Part shown: positions 23,601-31,036 of the stretch, piece after piece
How positions within the stretch are numbered: position 1 is the stretch's first letter
Layout of the letters: every line of letters begins with the position of its first letter
Source of the DNA: Nocardia vulneris
GTDB lineage: Bacteria; Actinomycetota; Actinomycetes; Mycobacteriales; Mycobacteriaceae
Direction: 5' to 3'
DNA: 64,000 nucleotides
Assembly (NCBI RefSeq): GCF_001613425.1
Contig: NZ_BDCI01000002.1
Span: forward strand, 496,001-560,000
The notes under the pieces: model-generated
What the model was told of the DNA's origin: nothing
Database searches by the model: none
The model's input: only the letters and a program-made list of their open reading frames with translations
Position numbers and translations under genes: made by a program

Positions 23601-24933
23601 CTTCCGGGGTCCGCGCGGACACCGCGACGAGATGCGGGCGTGGTGGCGCGGCCTCGAGCGTCGGCGGTTCGGGTGCCTGCTGGACAACGCAATGGGCGTT
23701 GGAGCCGCCGAGGCTGTACGAGCTGACCCCCGCCAAGCGCGGTTGCTCGCCTGCCCACGCCCGCCCTCGGGTGAGCACCTCGATACCGGCCGCCGCCAGG
23801 TCGAGATCCCCGGTGGGACGGTGGAAATGCAGGGACGGGAACAACACCCCGCCGGCGACGGACAGCACCGCCTTGACCAGACCCGTGACCCCGGCCGCGT
23901 GGTCGAGGTGGCCGATATTGGTCTTCACCGAGCCGATCGGCAGCGATTCGGTCCGTCCGGCGAACGCGGTGCGCAGACCTTCGAGTTCCACGGCGTCGCC
24001 GAGCCGGGTCGCGGAGCCGTGGGCTTCGACGTATCCGGCCTCGGCGGGATCAGCCGCCGCATTGCGCCACGCCCGCTCGATGACCCGCGCCTGCGCGGCC
24101 GCGCTCGGCGTGCTGATGGTGACCGCCGAGTGGCCGTTGTGCAGCACGGCGCTACCCCGGATGACGGCGTACACGGGCGCGCGATCGGCGCGGGCCCGCG
24201 CCAGCGTGGTCAGCAGCAGGGCCGCGCCGCCCTCACCCGGCACCGTGCCGTCGGCGTCGGCGTCGAACGCGCGCACCTGACCGCTGGGCGAGGCGATCTC
24301 GGTCATCGTCTGCGCGGTCCATACCGGGGTGCCGCCGGCGCGCACGCTGACGCCGCCCGCGAGCGCGTATTCCGCTTCGCCGCTGCGCAACTCGCGGCAC
24401 GCATGATGGACGGCGACGAGCGAGGAATTGCAGCCGCTCTCGATGGCGTAGCACGGGCCGGTCAAACCGAGCAGGTGCGCGATCCGGGCGGGGGTGGCGA
24501 ACGGCAGATTGCCGAGCATGCTCAGCGCGCCCGGGTCCACCGCCATCGCGTGGTAGCTCGACATCGGTGCGCTGAACACCACCGCGGCGGTCGCTTCGCG
24601 CAGGGTATCCGGCGCGTAGCCCGCGTCCTCGATCGCCGAGTGCGCCAATTCCACCGCGATCCGCTGCTGCGGATCCATCAGGGCGGCTTCGCGTTTGGAC
24701 AGACCGAAGAAGGCGTAGTCGAAGCTGTGGATGTCGCTGAGGTGGCCCATGGGCAGGTAGTCCACGCCACGGTCCAGCGCCGTCGCCTCGGCTCTCGCGT
24801 CCGGCATGGGGCCGATCGAGTCGCGCCCGGCCGCGAGGTTGGCACGGAACCGCGCCAGATCCGGCGCGTCCGGGAACCGGGCGCCGATCCCGACGATCGC
24901 GATGTCGTCGTCACGAAGGGAGAATGCGGTCAC
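20608..24933 (-). CDS. Hybrid PKS-NRPS: KS - AT remnant - carrier protein - C - partial C-like domain
   Basis: 1441 aa; GTG start at 24933 with AGAGGAA just upstream. The KS (about 1-430) has Cys near 166 in the unusual context ESGCNSS, plus VEAHGSAT and NIGHLDHAAG, so the triad is intact. Where a 300-aa acyltransferase should follow there are about 200 residues (about 500-690) that keep only AT-like ends (ALLLSPGARPVG, then the WTAVNGDDGRRVRLPGHPL linker) and lack GHSxG. A carrier domain (GGNSI near 749) and a C domain (HHCVTDG near 946) follow. The last 200 residues resemble the second half of another C domain without its active site. The KS should extend the amino acid from the A-T protein with the hydroxymalonyl-ACP unit, and the C domain should join the product to the first NRPS residue. 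Confidence 0.92.
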   Translation of the reverse strand: MTAFSLRDDDIAIVGIGARFPDAPDLARFRANLAAGRDSIGPMPDARAEATALDRGVDYLPMGHLSDIHSFDYAFFGLSKREAALMDPQQRIAVELAHSAIEDAGYAPDTLREATAAVVFSAPMSSYHAMAVDPGALSMLGNLPFATPARIAHLLGLTGPCYAIESGCNSSLVAVHHACRELRSGEAEYALAGGVSVRAGGTPVWTAQTMTEIASPSGQVRAFDADADGTVPGEGGAALLLTTLARARADRAPVYAVIRGSAVLHNGHSAVTISTPSAAAQARVIERAWRNAAADPAEAGYVEAHGSATRLGDAVELEGLRTAFAGRTESLPIGSVKTNIGHLDHAAGVTGLVKAVLSVAGGVLFPSLHFHRPTGDLDLAAAGIEVLTRGRAWAGEQPRLAGVSSYSLGGSNAHCVVQQAPEPPTLEAAPPRPHLVAVSARTPEALTELCGELAEHLRAQPVELPDVAFTLGHGRRHFAQRLAVIAGSTAEIAEHLDSRGPAVAAEREPLAAPRVALLLSPGARPVGQQTASLPGQIPAAGAVAEVLAGQLAVHNRLRASGIRFAAVLSGGASKFLSRALLGSTAPVDPGELAAAAADPAVDRARLLAVAQTLLREGPVVFVDPSTDGILGRFLAADLASRSDARIVFGTAESGVLGLLGCLYEHGLDLDWTAVNGDDGRRVRLPGHPLHGTRCWVELPSSARPTAPEVTTVAPTAPTDPTLWLREVLRELLHAESEIDLDDDYFDLGGNSIIAVQLVERVAESYGFRPKLLDVYEKPRVADFAEMLRDRADLAAAETATPVRDVPPITRTDELVMSPGQERMWFHHQLVPDTTLYNYPVVNVLRGALDFAAIKGTFEDFAARHEPLRYNLVEVDGLPVVRVRPSLGEFFRIADVSAAPDPVAAGRALIREAATAPFDLAQDPLVRVLVVTLDPETHVLQVTCHHCVTDGATPGILAREIPLLYAARQEGRAAALEPLPVRYRDYARWHRDLLDSGALDHELAYWTSLLRDAPKLQLPTDFPRPKRKTFVGDLEPFTVTAALLAQVRVVAKRESVSLFVVLLSAFYLLLARRSGQRDLVVGTPTTGRARRELEGLIGFFNSTVALRANLSGPATLADLLARVRAIVLGALENQEIPFERVVNALDDQRDLSRTPLFDVLYVHQELSGTANPLGTGETEFFDLDHSIHNAFGGLPSGTAKFDLSLITYDRSDDQDMLACFEYSTELFTQRTAAGFATTYLEILTELVASAPDRPIDELAAAPLPSASAVMEHGAPLEIPTDRPRAQTPVRYTTGTVHQPFDADLGDDVLLAAWVALLSWYAGADQVPVGLATGVVRIELADEPDGGELMERTAAALAAPPGGSGDPAIRYRSARTAVTELALDRVADGTALELTYAKELFDESTVREMAADLVRLVRGLLATPAEPVPDIALRCVAEAEVTR

Positions 24934-24940
24934 GATTCCT

Positions 24941-26797
24941 CTACACCTCGAATGTCATCGGCGCGCTGTCCACGGGGTCGGCGGGCAGCACCGGGTCTGC
25001 TGCGAGAACACCGGCCTGCGCGGCCACGGTGTCGAGATCGAACAGCATCCCCACCGAAATGGCGCCGGGCCAGCGGGCTTCCAGCCGTACGTGCAGGGCA
25101 ACCACCCGGTGTGAGTTGCCGCCCACATCCAAAAACCGTTCGTCGCGGTCGAATTCGTCGTGCACCAGCACCTCGGACCAGATCGCGCCGACCGCCCGCT
25201 CGAGCTCGGTCCAGGTGTCGCGCGAGGGCGCCGGTCGCCGCGCCGGCGCGCGCAGCAGCGCGCGCAGGGCGGCTTCGTCGAGCTTGCTGCTGCCCGGCGC
25301 GATGGGCAGCACCTCGATCGCGACGAACCGCTCCGGGACCGACTCGGGCGCCAGATGCTGAGCGCAGTAGGCGGTCAACGCGCCGGTGCTCGGCGGGATC
25401 GCCGCGCTGTCCGCCGGCACCCAGAACGCGGCGAGGAACACCGCGTCGTCGGCGTCGCGCTCGGCCAGCACCACGGCCTCGCGCACGGCGGGGTGATTCT
25501 CCAGCACGGTCTCGACCGCGGCCCGCTCGATCCGGACGCCGCGCACCTTCACCTGACTGTCGGCCCGGCCGTGGAATTCGATGTCGCCGTTCGCAGCTAC
25601 CCGCGCGAGATCACCGGTGAGGTACATGCGGGCGCCGGGCTCGGCCGCGAACGGATCGGCCACGAAGCGGCTCGCGGTCAGGCCCGGCCGGGCCGCGTAA
25701 CCGTCGGTGACCTGTCCGCCGCCGAGATACAGATCGCCCCGCGCACCGGAACGGACCGGTCGCAGCGTGCCGTCCACGAGATAGGCCGCCGTGCCCGCGG
25801 TGGGCGTGCCGATCGGCACGATATGGCGCTTGCTGTCCGAAACCACGTGGCAGATACAGGTAACCGTGGCCTCGGTAGGGCCGTACTCGTTGTGCAGCCG
25901 AGTGTCGGGCAAGGTCGCGTAGTGCTCTTCCGCGAGACGTACCGGCACCGCCTCCCCGCCCAGCGTCACGATCCGCAGCGTCGCGCTCCGCTCCGCCAGG
26001 CGCGGCAGCAGCAACCGGTAGAACGAGGGGGTCGAGACGAGGTGCGAAACATGCTGCCGCACAGCCAGTTCGGCGACCGCCTCGACGTCCGGCAGCATTC
26101 GGGCGTCGGGCAGCACGCTCGTACCGCCCACGGCGAGTGCCCAGGCCAACCCCATGAGCGACCCATCCCAGATCAGGCGCATCGCCGAGAAGGTGACGAG
26201 TTCGCCTTCGGTGTGCGGATAATCGCGCGATCCGATCAAGGTGGCGAGATTCGCGCGTGAGACGACGACGACCTTCGGCAGACCGGTGGAGCCGGAGGTG
26301 GTGATCACGTAGGCGGGGGCCCGCATGGGCGGCTGAGCGGGCAGCTCCAGCTCGGGTGCCGGTGCGGCCTCGGCGATGTCGAGCACCGCGAGCCCGGCCT
26401 GCGGCGCAGCCGTGCGCGTAGCGGCGACGGCTGCGGGGGTCAGCGGGTCTTGTCCGTCGATGAGCATCGCGGCGCAGTCCGTCGCCGCGAGCACCGCCTG
26501 CAACGACTGCTCGCCGCGGTCCGGTTCGATCACACACCACGCGGCAGCGGCACGCAGCGCCGCGATCATGCCCACTACGGTGTCCAGGTTCTGCCGCTGG
26601 TACACGATGACGGTCTGGCCCGGCCGCACGCCGGCGCCCACCAGCCGACGCGCGAGCGACGCTGTGGCGGTGTCGAGTTCACGATAGGTGAGCGAGCGCG
26701 ACCCGACCACGAGCGCGGTGCGCTCGGGCACCCGCTCGACCTGGGACAGGATTCCGCTCAGCAGGTCGCTCGCCCGGCTGTCCACGGTCGTACTCAT
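24941..26797 (-). CDS. Stand-alone adenylation-thiolation protein (chain initiation)
   Basis: 618 aa from ATG 26797 (GAGGTG eight bases upstream; ATGA overlap with fkbH-like). The A domain spans about 15-510 with TSGSTGLPKVVVVSR, NEYGPTEATV and LTGDLARV. The carrier domain spans about 530-605 with DVGGNSHRV as the phosphopantetheine site. Asp235 is kept (WDGSLM), so an alpha-amino acid is likely. The code reads about DGMVTGEVTK, with a glutamate at position 322, and matches no substrate I know. There is no C domain, so this is the natural starter that passes an aminoacyl group to the KS encoded next. Confidence 0.9.
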   Translation of the reverse strand: MSTTVDSRASDLLSGILSQVERVPERTALVVGSRSLTYRELDTATASLARRLVGAGVRPGQTVIVYQRQNLDTVVGMIAALRAAAAWCVIEPDRGEQSLQAVLAATDCAAMLIDGQDPLTPAAVAATRTAAPQAGLAVLDIAEAAPAPELELPAQPPMRAPAYVITTSGSTGLPKVVVVSRANLATLIGSRDYPHTEGELVTFSAMRLIWDGSLMGLAWALAVGGTSVLPDARMLPDVEAVAELAVRQHVSHLVSTPSFYRLLLPRLAERSATLRIVTLGGEAVPVRLAEEHYATLPDTRLHNEYGPTEATVTCICHVVSDSKRHIVPIGTPTAGTAAYLVDGTLRPVRSGARGDLYLGGGQVTDGYAARPGLTASRFVADPFAAEPGARMYLTGDLARVAANGDIEFHGRADSQVKVRGVRIERAAVETVLENHPAVREAVVLAERDADDAVFLAAFWVPADSAAIPPSTGALTAYCAQHLAPESVPERFVAIEVLPIAPGSSKLDEAALRALLRAPARRPAPSRDTWTELERAVGAIWSEVLVHDEFDRDERFLDVGGNSHRVVALHVRLEARWPGAISVGMLFDLDTVAAQAGVLAADPVLPADPVDSAPMTFEV

Positions 26798-27816
26798 CGC
26801 CGCACCTCGACATGGCTGGTGCCGCTGATGGTGTCCGACGGCGGCTGGTAGGCCAACAGCATGCGGTCGCCGTGCTCGACCACCTCGAAGCCGGCGAAAC
26901 GCAGTGACACCAGCATGATCCGGTTGCGCGGCGTCGCGACGAACTCCGCCGCCGGGCGCCGCCCCGCGGCCCTGGCCCGCCGGACCAGCTCGCCGATCAG
27001 CGCCGTCCCCACGCCGCGCGACATCACCCGGCACGACATCAGCAGCAGGAGCAGCACCGCGTCGCCGCCGCGGTGCTCGGTGACCGCGAGCCCGATCGTG
27101 CCGTAGCCGCCGAATCGGTCGGTCAAACTGGCGACAAGTACTTCATGCTGGGGCGAGGCGCACAGTGCGCGCAGCTCATCGATATCGAACGTGGTGCCCG
27201 TCGTATTGAGTTGGTGAGTGCGCACGGTCAGCTCGTTGGCCCGGACCAGATCGTCCTCCGTGGCCTCCCGCACCGTCATCACCAAGTCCAAGGAGGCGAG
27301 GAACGCCGCGTCCGAACCCTCGAACTCGGACCGGGACACTTCCCGAGACCGCTCCGCGCGGTAATACGAACGGCGCTCCCGCGCCTCGGAAGTCGTTGTG
27401 CCCGGCGTGAACTCGGGCAACCCGGGCAGGTCGCCGATACGGTCTGCCGAATAGCAGCGCACCTCGGGATAGGCGGCCGCCACTTCGGCCAGCTCGACCG
27501 GGTCGTTGTCCACGAACGCGATCATGTCCCGGCCGATGTTCAGTGTCTCCGCGATCCGGCGAATCGCGGCCGACTTCGGGCCCCACCCGATCTCGACGGC
27601 GGTGAACATCTCCTCGATCCCGTGCAGACGCAGATGCGCGGTGGTGACGCCCGTTTCGCCGCGACTCGCGACGGCATGCAGGATCCCGCGCTCATCCAAC
27701 GTCCGGATAGCGTGCAGCGCTTCAGGTTTGGGTGCCCCGCCATCGGACTCGAGCACCACGCCCGGCCAGACCGTGTCGTCGAGATCCCAGACCAGGCATT
27801 TCACCGTCGAATCCAT
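26794..27816 (-). CDS. FkbH-like HAD/GNAT protein: glyceryl-ACP synthase
   Basis: 340 aa. The HAD-type domain (about 1-150) begins CLVWDLDDTVWPG with the DxDDT motif, and the C-terminal half (about 175-320) is GNAT-like (SCRVMSRGVG). FkbH enzymes take the glycerate moiety of 1,3-bisphosphoglycerate, dephosphorylate it and load it on a discrete ACP as glyceryl-ACP, the entry step to hydroxymalonyl- or methoxymalonyl-ACP. The discrete ACP and both dehydrogenases are in the same operon, so that pathway fits better than tetronate formation, which also uses FkbH and KAS III-like proteins. The ATG at 27816 was chosen: GGAGGG precedes it by four bases and it overlaps the KAS III stop (TGATG). Confidence 0.92.
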   Translation of the reverse strand: MDSTVKCLVWDLDDTVWPGVVLESDGGAPKPEALHAIRTLDERGILHAVASRGETGVTTAHLRLHGIEEMFTAVEIGWGPKSAAIRRIAETLNIGRDMIAFVDNDPVELAEVAAAYPEVRCYSADRIGDLPGLPEFTPGTTTSEARERRSYYRAERSREVSRSEFEGSDAAFLASLDLVMTVREATEDDLVRANELTVRTHQLNTTGTTFDIDELRALCASPQHEVLVASLTDRFGGYGTIGLAVTEHRGGDAVLLLLLMSCRVMSRGVGTALIGELVRRARAAGRRPAAEFVATPRNRIMLVSLRFAGFEVVEHGDRMLLAYQPPSDTISGTSHVEVRR

Positions 27817-28799
27817 CACACCCTCCGCACCAGTCCGGCGCTCCAGGCGGCGACCGGACTGCTGTTCACCAGCAACGCGTATTCACCGATCGCCCGGGTC
27901 GCGGCCGCGGCTTCCAGATTGACCAGCATGTCCATCGAACCGAGGTGACCGTAGGCCGCGAGATTGCTCCGGCATGCCTTGTCGACTTGGCGGTCCAACG
28001 CCTCCTCCCAGAAGGCAAAGGCGCCCGCCGACAGGTTCTGCATGATGATCGGCCCCACCGCGTCCGCGGGAATACCGTTGCGGTCCAGCAGTTCCGTGAT
28101 GATCGCCTCGAGCCGCTTCTTGCTCTCCACCGCGAGCCGGAACGAATAGGTGGGTTCGTCCGTGCACTGCTCGGTCCATGCGTCCGATGGGATGTCGCGG
28201 TAATCGATTCGGAAGAGGTCCGCGTATTTGCCGTCGCTGCGCACGATCTGGTCGACGAACTCCCAGCGCCCGGGGCCCGCGGCGGTGACCAGGACGGCGG
28301 CCGCGCCGTCCCCGAGCAGTGTCATCGGGGGCCGATAGCGCTGGGGTGTAGGGGTTTTGGCGGCGGTGACAACCAACACGGAGCGACAGTGCGAGTCCGC
28401 GCGCACCAGTGCCGCGGCCAGGGACAGCGCGGCCGACACCGAGACACAGCCGAGATCGCCGACGCCCGTGGTGAAGGCGCGTCGCGCGCCGAGGCGGTGT
28501 TGCAGCCGGGTCGCCTCCGACGCCAGCAGATACTCCGGCGCACGGCCTGTGACGAGCAACAGCGCATCGATCTCGTCGGCGCTGCGACCGGCCTCGGCCA
28601 GCACCGCCTGCGCCGCTTCGGCGGCGAGATCGACTTCCGTGCTCGCGTCTGCCGTCCGCACCGTCTCGATGCCCAAGGCCAGGGCGTGGTCCCGGCGCGG
28701 GGGCGGCAGCGCATCCAGCTCAGCCAGCCCGGATACCGCCGCCGTCGCGGCGGGAAACCAGGTCGCCACCGGCCCGAGTAGTACGGGTCCGTTCCTCAT
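27816..28799 (-). CDS. KAS III-like condensing or acyl-transfer enzyme with altered catalytic triad
   Basis: 327 aa, thiolase fold. The active-site Cys is present (C118 in GDLGCVSVSAAL) and GDGAAAVLV is conserved. The usual His (HQAN) reads MQN at about 253, and the usual Asn (GNTS) reads His in YGHLGSMD (H285, D290). KAS III-like proteins with Cys-His-Asp arrangements such as CerJ act as acyltransferases rather than decarboxylating synthases. Here the PKS module lacks a working AT, so this protein is a candidate for moving the hydroxymalonyl unit from the discrete ACP to the module; that is inference. Alternatives are synthesis of a tetronate-like or starter unit. ATGA overlap with the upstream dehydrogenase. 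Confidence 0.85.
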   Translation of the reverse strand: MRNGPVLLGPVATWFPAATAAVSGLAELDALPPPRRDHALALGIETVRTADASTEVDLAAEAAQAVLAEAGRSADEIDALLLVTGRAPEYLLASEATRLQHRLGARRAFTTGVGDLGCVSVSAALSLAAALVRADSHCRSVLVVTAAKTPTPQRYRPPMTLLGDGAAAVLVTAAGPGRWEFVDQIVRSDGKYADLFRIDYRDIPSDAWTEQCTDEPTYSFRLAVESKKRLEAIITELLDRNGIPADAVGPIIMQNLSAGAFAFWEEALDRQVDKACRSNLAAYGHLGSMDMLVNLEAAAATRAIGEYALLVNSSPVAAWSAGLVRRV

Positions 28800-29890
28800 C
28801 GCGCGCCCCGCAAGACGTGCTCACCCATCGCCACTTCGGCGACCTCCTGTGCTCCCTCGATGATCTGCATGACTTTGGCGTCGCGATAGAACCGTCCGGC
28901 GCGACTGTCCGGGGCGCACCCGGCCGCCCCGAGCACCTGCACGGCACGTTCGCTCACCGACGCCGCGGCCCCTGCGGCCACATACTTGGCGGCGATGGTG
29001 GCGACAAGCGCGTCGGCCGAACCGGCCGCCCGAGCCGCCGCCGCCCGGGCACACATCGCCTGTGCGCCTTCGACTTCCGCCGAGCACCGGCCCAGCGTCG
29101 CGCGGATCAGCTGGTGCTGCGCGAGCGCGGTGTCACCCTGTTTGCGGGTATTGGCATGTGCGGCAGCGTCATCCAGACAGGCGCGAGCCAATCCGACACA
29201 GCCCCACCCGACCGTGAATCGTCCGTGATCCAGCGCGGTGCCGATGACATGGGAGAGACCGAAACCCGGCGGCGCGAGCAGGTGGGCGGCGGGTATTCGC
29301 ACGCTGTCGAACCGAATATGCGCCTGCCGCGCGCCACGCAGGCCGAGCCCGCCCTCGACCGACTGGACGGAGACGCCCGGAAGGTCTCGGTCGACGAGGG
29401 CCGCGCACAGACCGCCCGCCGAGGTGCCGAGCACCAGGAAGACGTCGGCGACCTGACCGAAGGTCACCCACAGCTTCGTTCCGGACACCAGCCTGTCGCC
29501 CTCGTCCTCGTCGAAAGTTGTTGCGACGTGCGACAAGTCCGTGCCCGCACCGGCTTCGGTAGCGGCCAGCGCGGCCACCGTCCTCCCGGTGGCGAGCCGG
29601 GGCAGCCAGAGTTCGCGCTGCGCGACCGTCCCCCACCGGTCCACCGCGGCGGCGACCATACCGTGCACCGTGAGCAGTGAACGCAAACTCGTGCAGGCGC
29701 GACCGAGAGTGGCGGCGAGCAGGCCGAGTTCGTGCGCGTCGAGACCGCCGCCGCCGAAGCGCACGGGCCGGTCCGCGCCGAGCACACCGCGGCCGGCCGC
29801 GAGCGCGATCATCTCGTCGGGCAGGCCGTCCCGGTCCCAGCGGGCCGCATCGGTCTCGGCCGCCGCGACCAGGTCCGCGACATCGATCAC
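28796..29890 (-). CDS. Acyl-CoA dehydrogenase family protein (FkbI-like)
   Basis: 364 aa with the normal acyl-CoA dehydrogenase layout: N-terminal helices, beta domain with ATEAGAGTDLSHV near residue 112, and a C-terminal bundle including VQVLGAAGCAPDS and the ending MQIIEGAQEVAEVAMG. In hydroxy- and methoxymalonyl-ACP pathways this flavoenzyme acts on the ACP-bound three-carbon unit together with the HBDH-like enzyme. The neighbouring ACP and FkbH genes fit that assignment. The GTG start at 29890 overlaps the ACP stop by one base (TAGTG), and the stop overlaps the KAS III start (ATGA). No methyltransferase (FkbG) is present, so the unit should stay as hydroxymalonyl. Confidence 0.92.
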   Translation of the reverse strand: MIDVADLVAAAETDAARWDRDGLPDEMIALAAGRGVLGADRPVRFGGGGLDAHELGLLAATLGRACTSLRSLLTVHGMVAAAVDRWGTVAQRELWLPRLATGRTVAALAATEAGAGTDLSHVATTFDEDEGDRLVSGTKLWVTFGQVADVFLVLGTSAGGLCAALVDRDLPGVSVQSVEGGLGLRGARQAHIRFDSVRIPAAHLLAPPGFGLSHVIGTALDHGRFTVGWGCVGLARACLDDAAAHANTRKQGDTALAQHQLIRATLGRCSAEVEGAQAMCARAAAARAAGSADALVATIAAKYVAAGAAASVSERAVQVLGAAGCAPDSRAGRFYRDAKVMQIIEGAQEVAEVAMGEHVLRGAR

Positions 29891-30171
29891 TAGAGACCGC
29901 TCCCGGACAGTTTGCGCTCGACGAATGCCGCGGCACGTGCGGCCGTGCGAAAGTTGTCGAGCTCGAGATCCTCGACATCGACGGTGATCCCGTAGGACTG
30001 CTCCACATGGACCACGATCTCCAGCGACCGCAGCGAGTTGACCAGTCCGAGCGCGAAGATGTCCTCGTCCGCACCCAACTCCCGGGCCGCCATCGACCCG
30101 AAGTACGCCAGCAACTCCCCCGTCAACTCCGCTCGGCGCTGCGCCACCCGCTCACCGTGTTCCACCGACAC
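29890..30171 (-). CDS. Discrete acyl carrier protein for the hydroxymalonyl unit (FkbJ/ZmaD-like)
   Basis: 93 aa from GTG 30171. The phosphopantetheine serine lies in GLVNSLRSLEIVV, close to the VNSL...LV motif of methoxymalonyl-type ACPs. It should carry the glyceryl group made by the FkbH-like enzyme and present it to both dehydrogenases. The reading frame stays open to ATG 30234, which would add 21 residues without ACP similarity; I prefer the GTG because it gives the usual ACP length. This is the first gene of the biosynthetic operon, so the operon promoter should lie within 30172-30300, where a strong palindrome is found. Confidence 0.88.
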   Translation of the reverse strand: MSVEHGERVAQRRAELTGELLAYFGSMAARELGADEDIFALGLVNSLRSLEIVVHVEQSYGITVDVEDLELDNFRTAARAAAFVERKLSGSGL

Positions 30172-30261
30172 TCGCTCTCTCGACGCCAACCAGACGGTGC
30201 GCCGCACAGGACCCGACCGCGTCCACGACACCATCGCCCGAGGTCACGAACAAGCCCTGGT

Positions 30262-30278
30262 TTCCATTGGCAATGGAA
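30262..30278. promoter_or_regulatory. Perfect palindrome upstream of the biosynthetic operon (candidate operator)
   Basis: TTCCATTG-G-CAATGGAA: two perfect 8-base arms around one central base. It lies 91 bp upstream of the chosen ACP start (28 bp from the longer alternative start at 30234) and is the only strong palindrome seen before the operon. Such symmetry is typical for dimeric repressors of the TetR, MarR or GntR type. No cognate regulator is adjacent except the distant MerR-type gene, so the binding protein is unknown. Confidence 0.5.
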
Positions 30279-30304
30279 GAAAAGGGGGTGCCGCAGACCA
30301 CCAC

Positions 30305-30714
30305 TCAGCCTCGGCGGCGGTCCTCGCGCAGGCGGTCGATCGCCCTGGCTATCAGGGAGGCCCTGTCGACCAGGCCGGACTTCTGTTGTTCGAAAGCGAT
30401 CAGGCGTTCGGCGGTCGTTGATCACCCCGTTGCAGCACAGCGGCGAGACTGCCCATGGCCTCGGGGTGCCCCGCGACCGCGGCACGGCGCAGCCAGAGTT
30501 CGGCTTCGTCCAGCTCGTTCTGGTTACGGATGCTGCGCAACCCAGCGCAGCGGCCGGCTCCGCCGGTCGACCCGCCCTTGAAGCAGTCGAGCGAGATCGT
30601 TCATCGCGGCGGAGTTGCCACCTCGGCGGCCCGACGGAGCCGGTCCGCCACGTTCTGCGGCTGCGGCACAGCGGGTTTCGCAGGAGCGGACCCCGAGGGG
30701 AGCAAACGAGGAGT
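30305..30714 (-). pseudogene. Decayed Sel1-repeat protein gene (frameshifted)
   Basis: Coherent protein similarity runs through the region but in different frames. One piece reads NVADRLRRAAEV, the next NSAAMNDLARLLQG, then DEAELWLRRAAVAGHPEAMG (a clear Sel1/TPR-like repeat followed by SLAAVLQRGD), and finally AERLIAFEQQKSGLVDRASL ending at the TGA at 30307-30305. At least two frame changes are needed to join them. The coding direction is the same as the biosynthetic operon, and the gene body sits directly upstream of it, so the operon promoter may overlap its 3' end. The rest of 30715-31036 holds a proline-rich stretch probably from the N-terminus of the same gene and, at its right end, the promoter region of the secreted-protein gene. 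Confidence 0.5.
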
Positions 30715-31036
30715 TCGTGCCCGGCGACTTATCACATCGCCACTCGCATGCTTCGGAGTTGAAGCCCGGCCGGGTTCGATCCCCAAGCGAGCGTCGAACC
30801 TGTCGCCTGGAAGATCGACTGCCACTTCATATTCCGATCCGGGTGCGGTAGTGCCCGTTTGCGCCCCCGGCAATTCCCCACTCAAATCCCCAGTCCGACA
30901 ACTTCTTCTGGGCTGTGCATGGTGCACATAATCGTTGTATCAATCAGAAGCATCCACATTTCGGATGAGGGTCTGTTACCTCGCGGCCGGCGCTTCTCGG
31001 TCGGCCGTGCTCCCGGAAAGATCGTGAGGAACGGCG

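Noticed and set aside
9293..30234. MbtH-like helper gene for the A domains
   Set aside because: No short frame with the MbtH tryptophan pattern is present in the operon; the only extra small ORF (20531-20611) does not resemble it.
26794..30234. Tetronate biosynthesis genes (FkbH + KAS III-like + ACP)
   Set aside because: Considered because tetronate clusters share these three proteins. The added acyl-CoA and hydroxyacyl-CoA dehydrogenases fit hydroxymalonyl-ACP better; not fully excluded.
1875..30234. Calling the NRPS cluster a siderophore cluster because of the iron box
   Set aside because: The box is at the transporter/MerR promoter, not before the operon, and no hydroxamate, catechol or oxazoline-forming domain (no Cy domain, no hydroxylase) is present.
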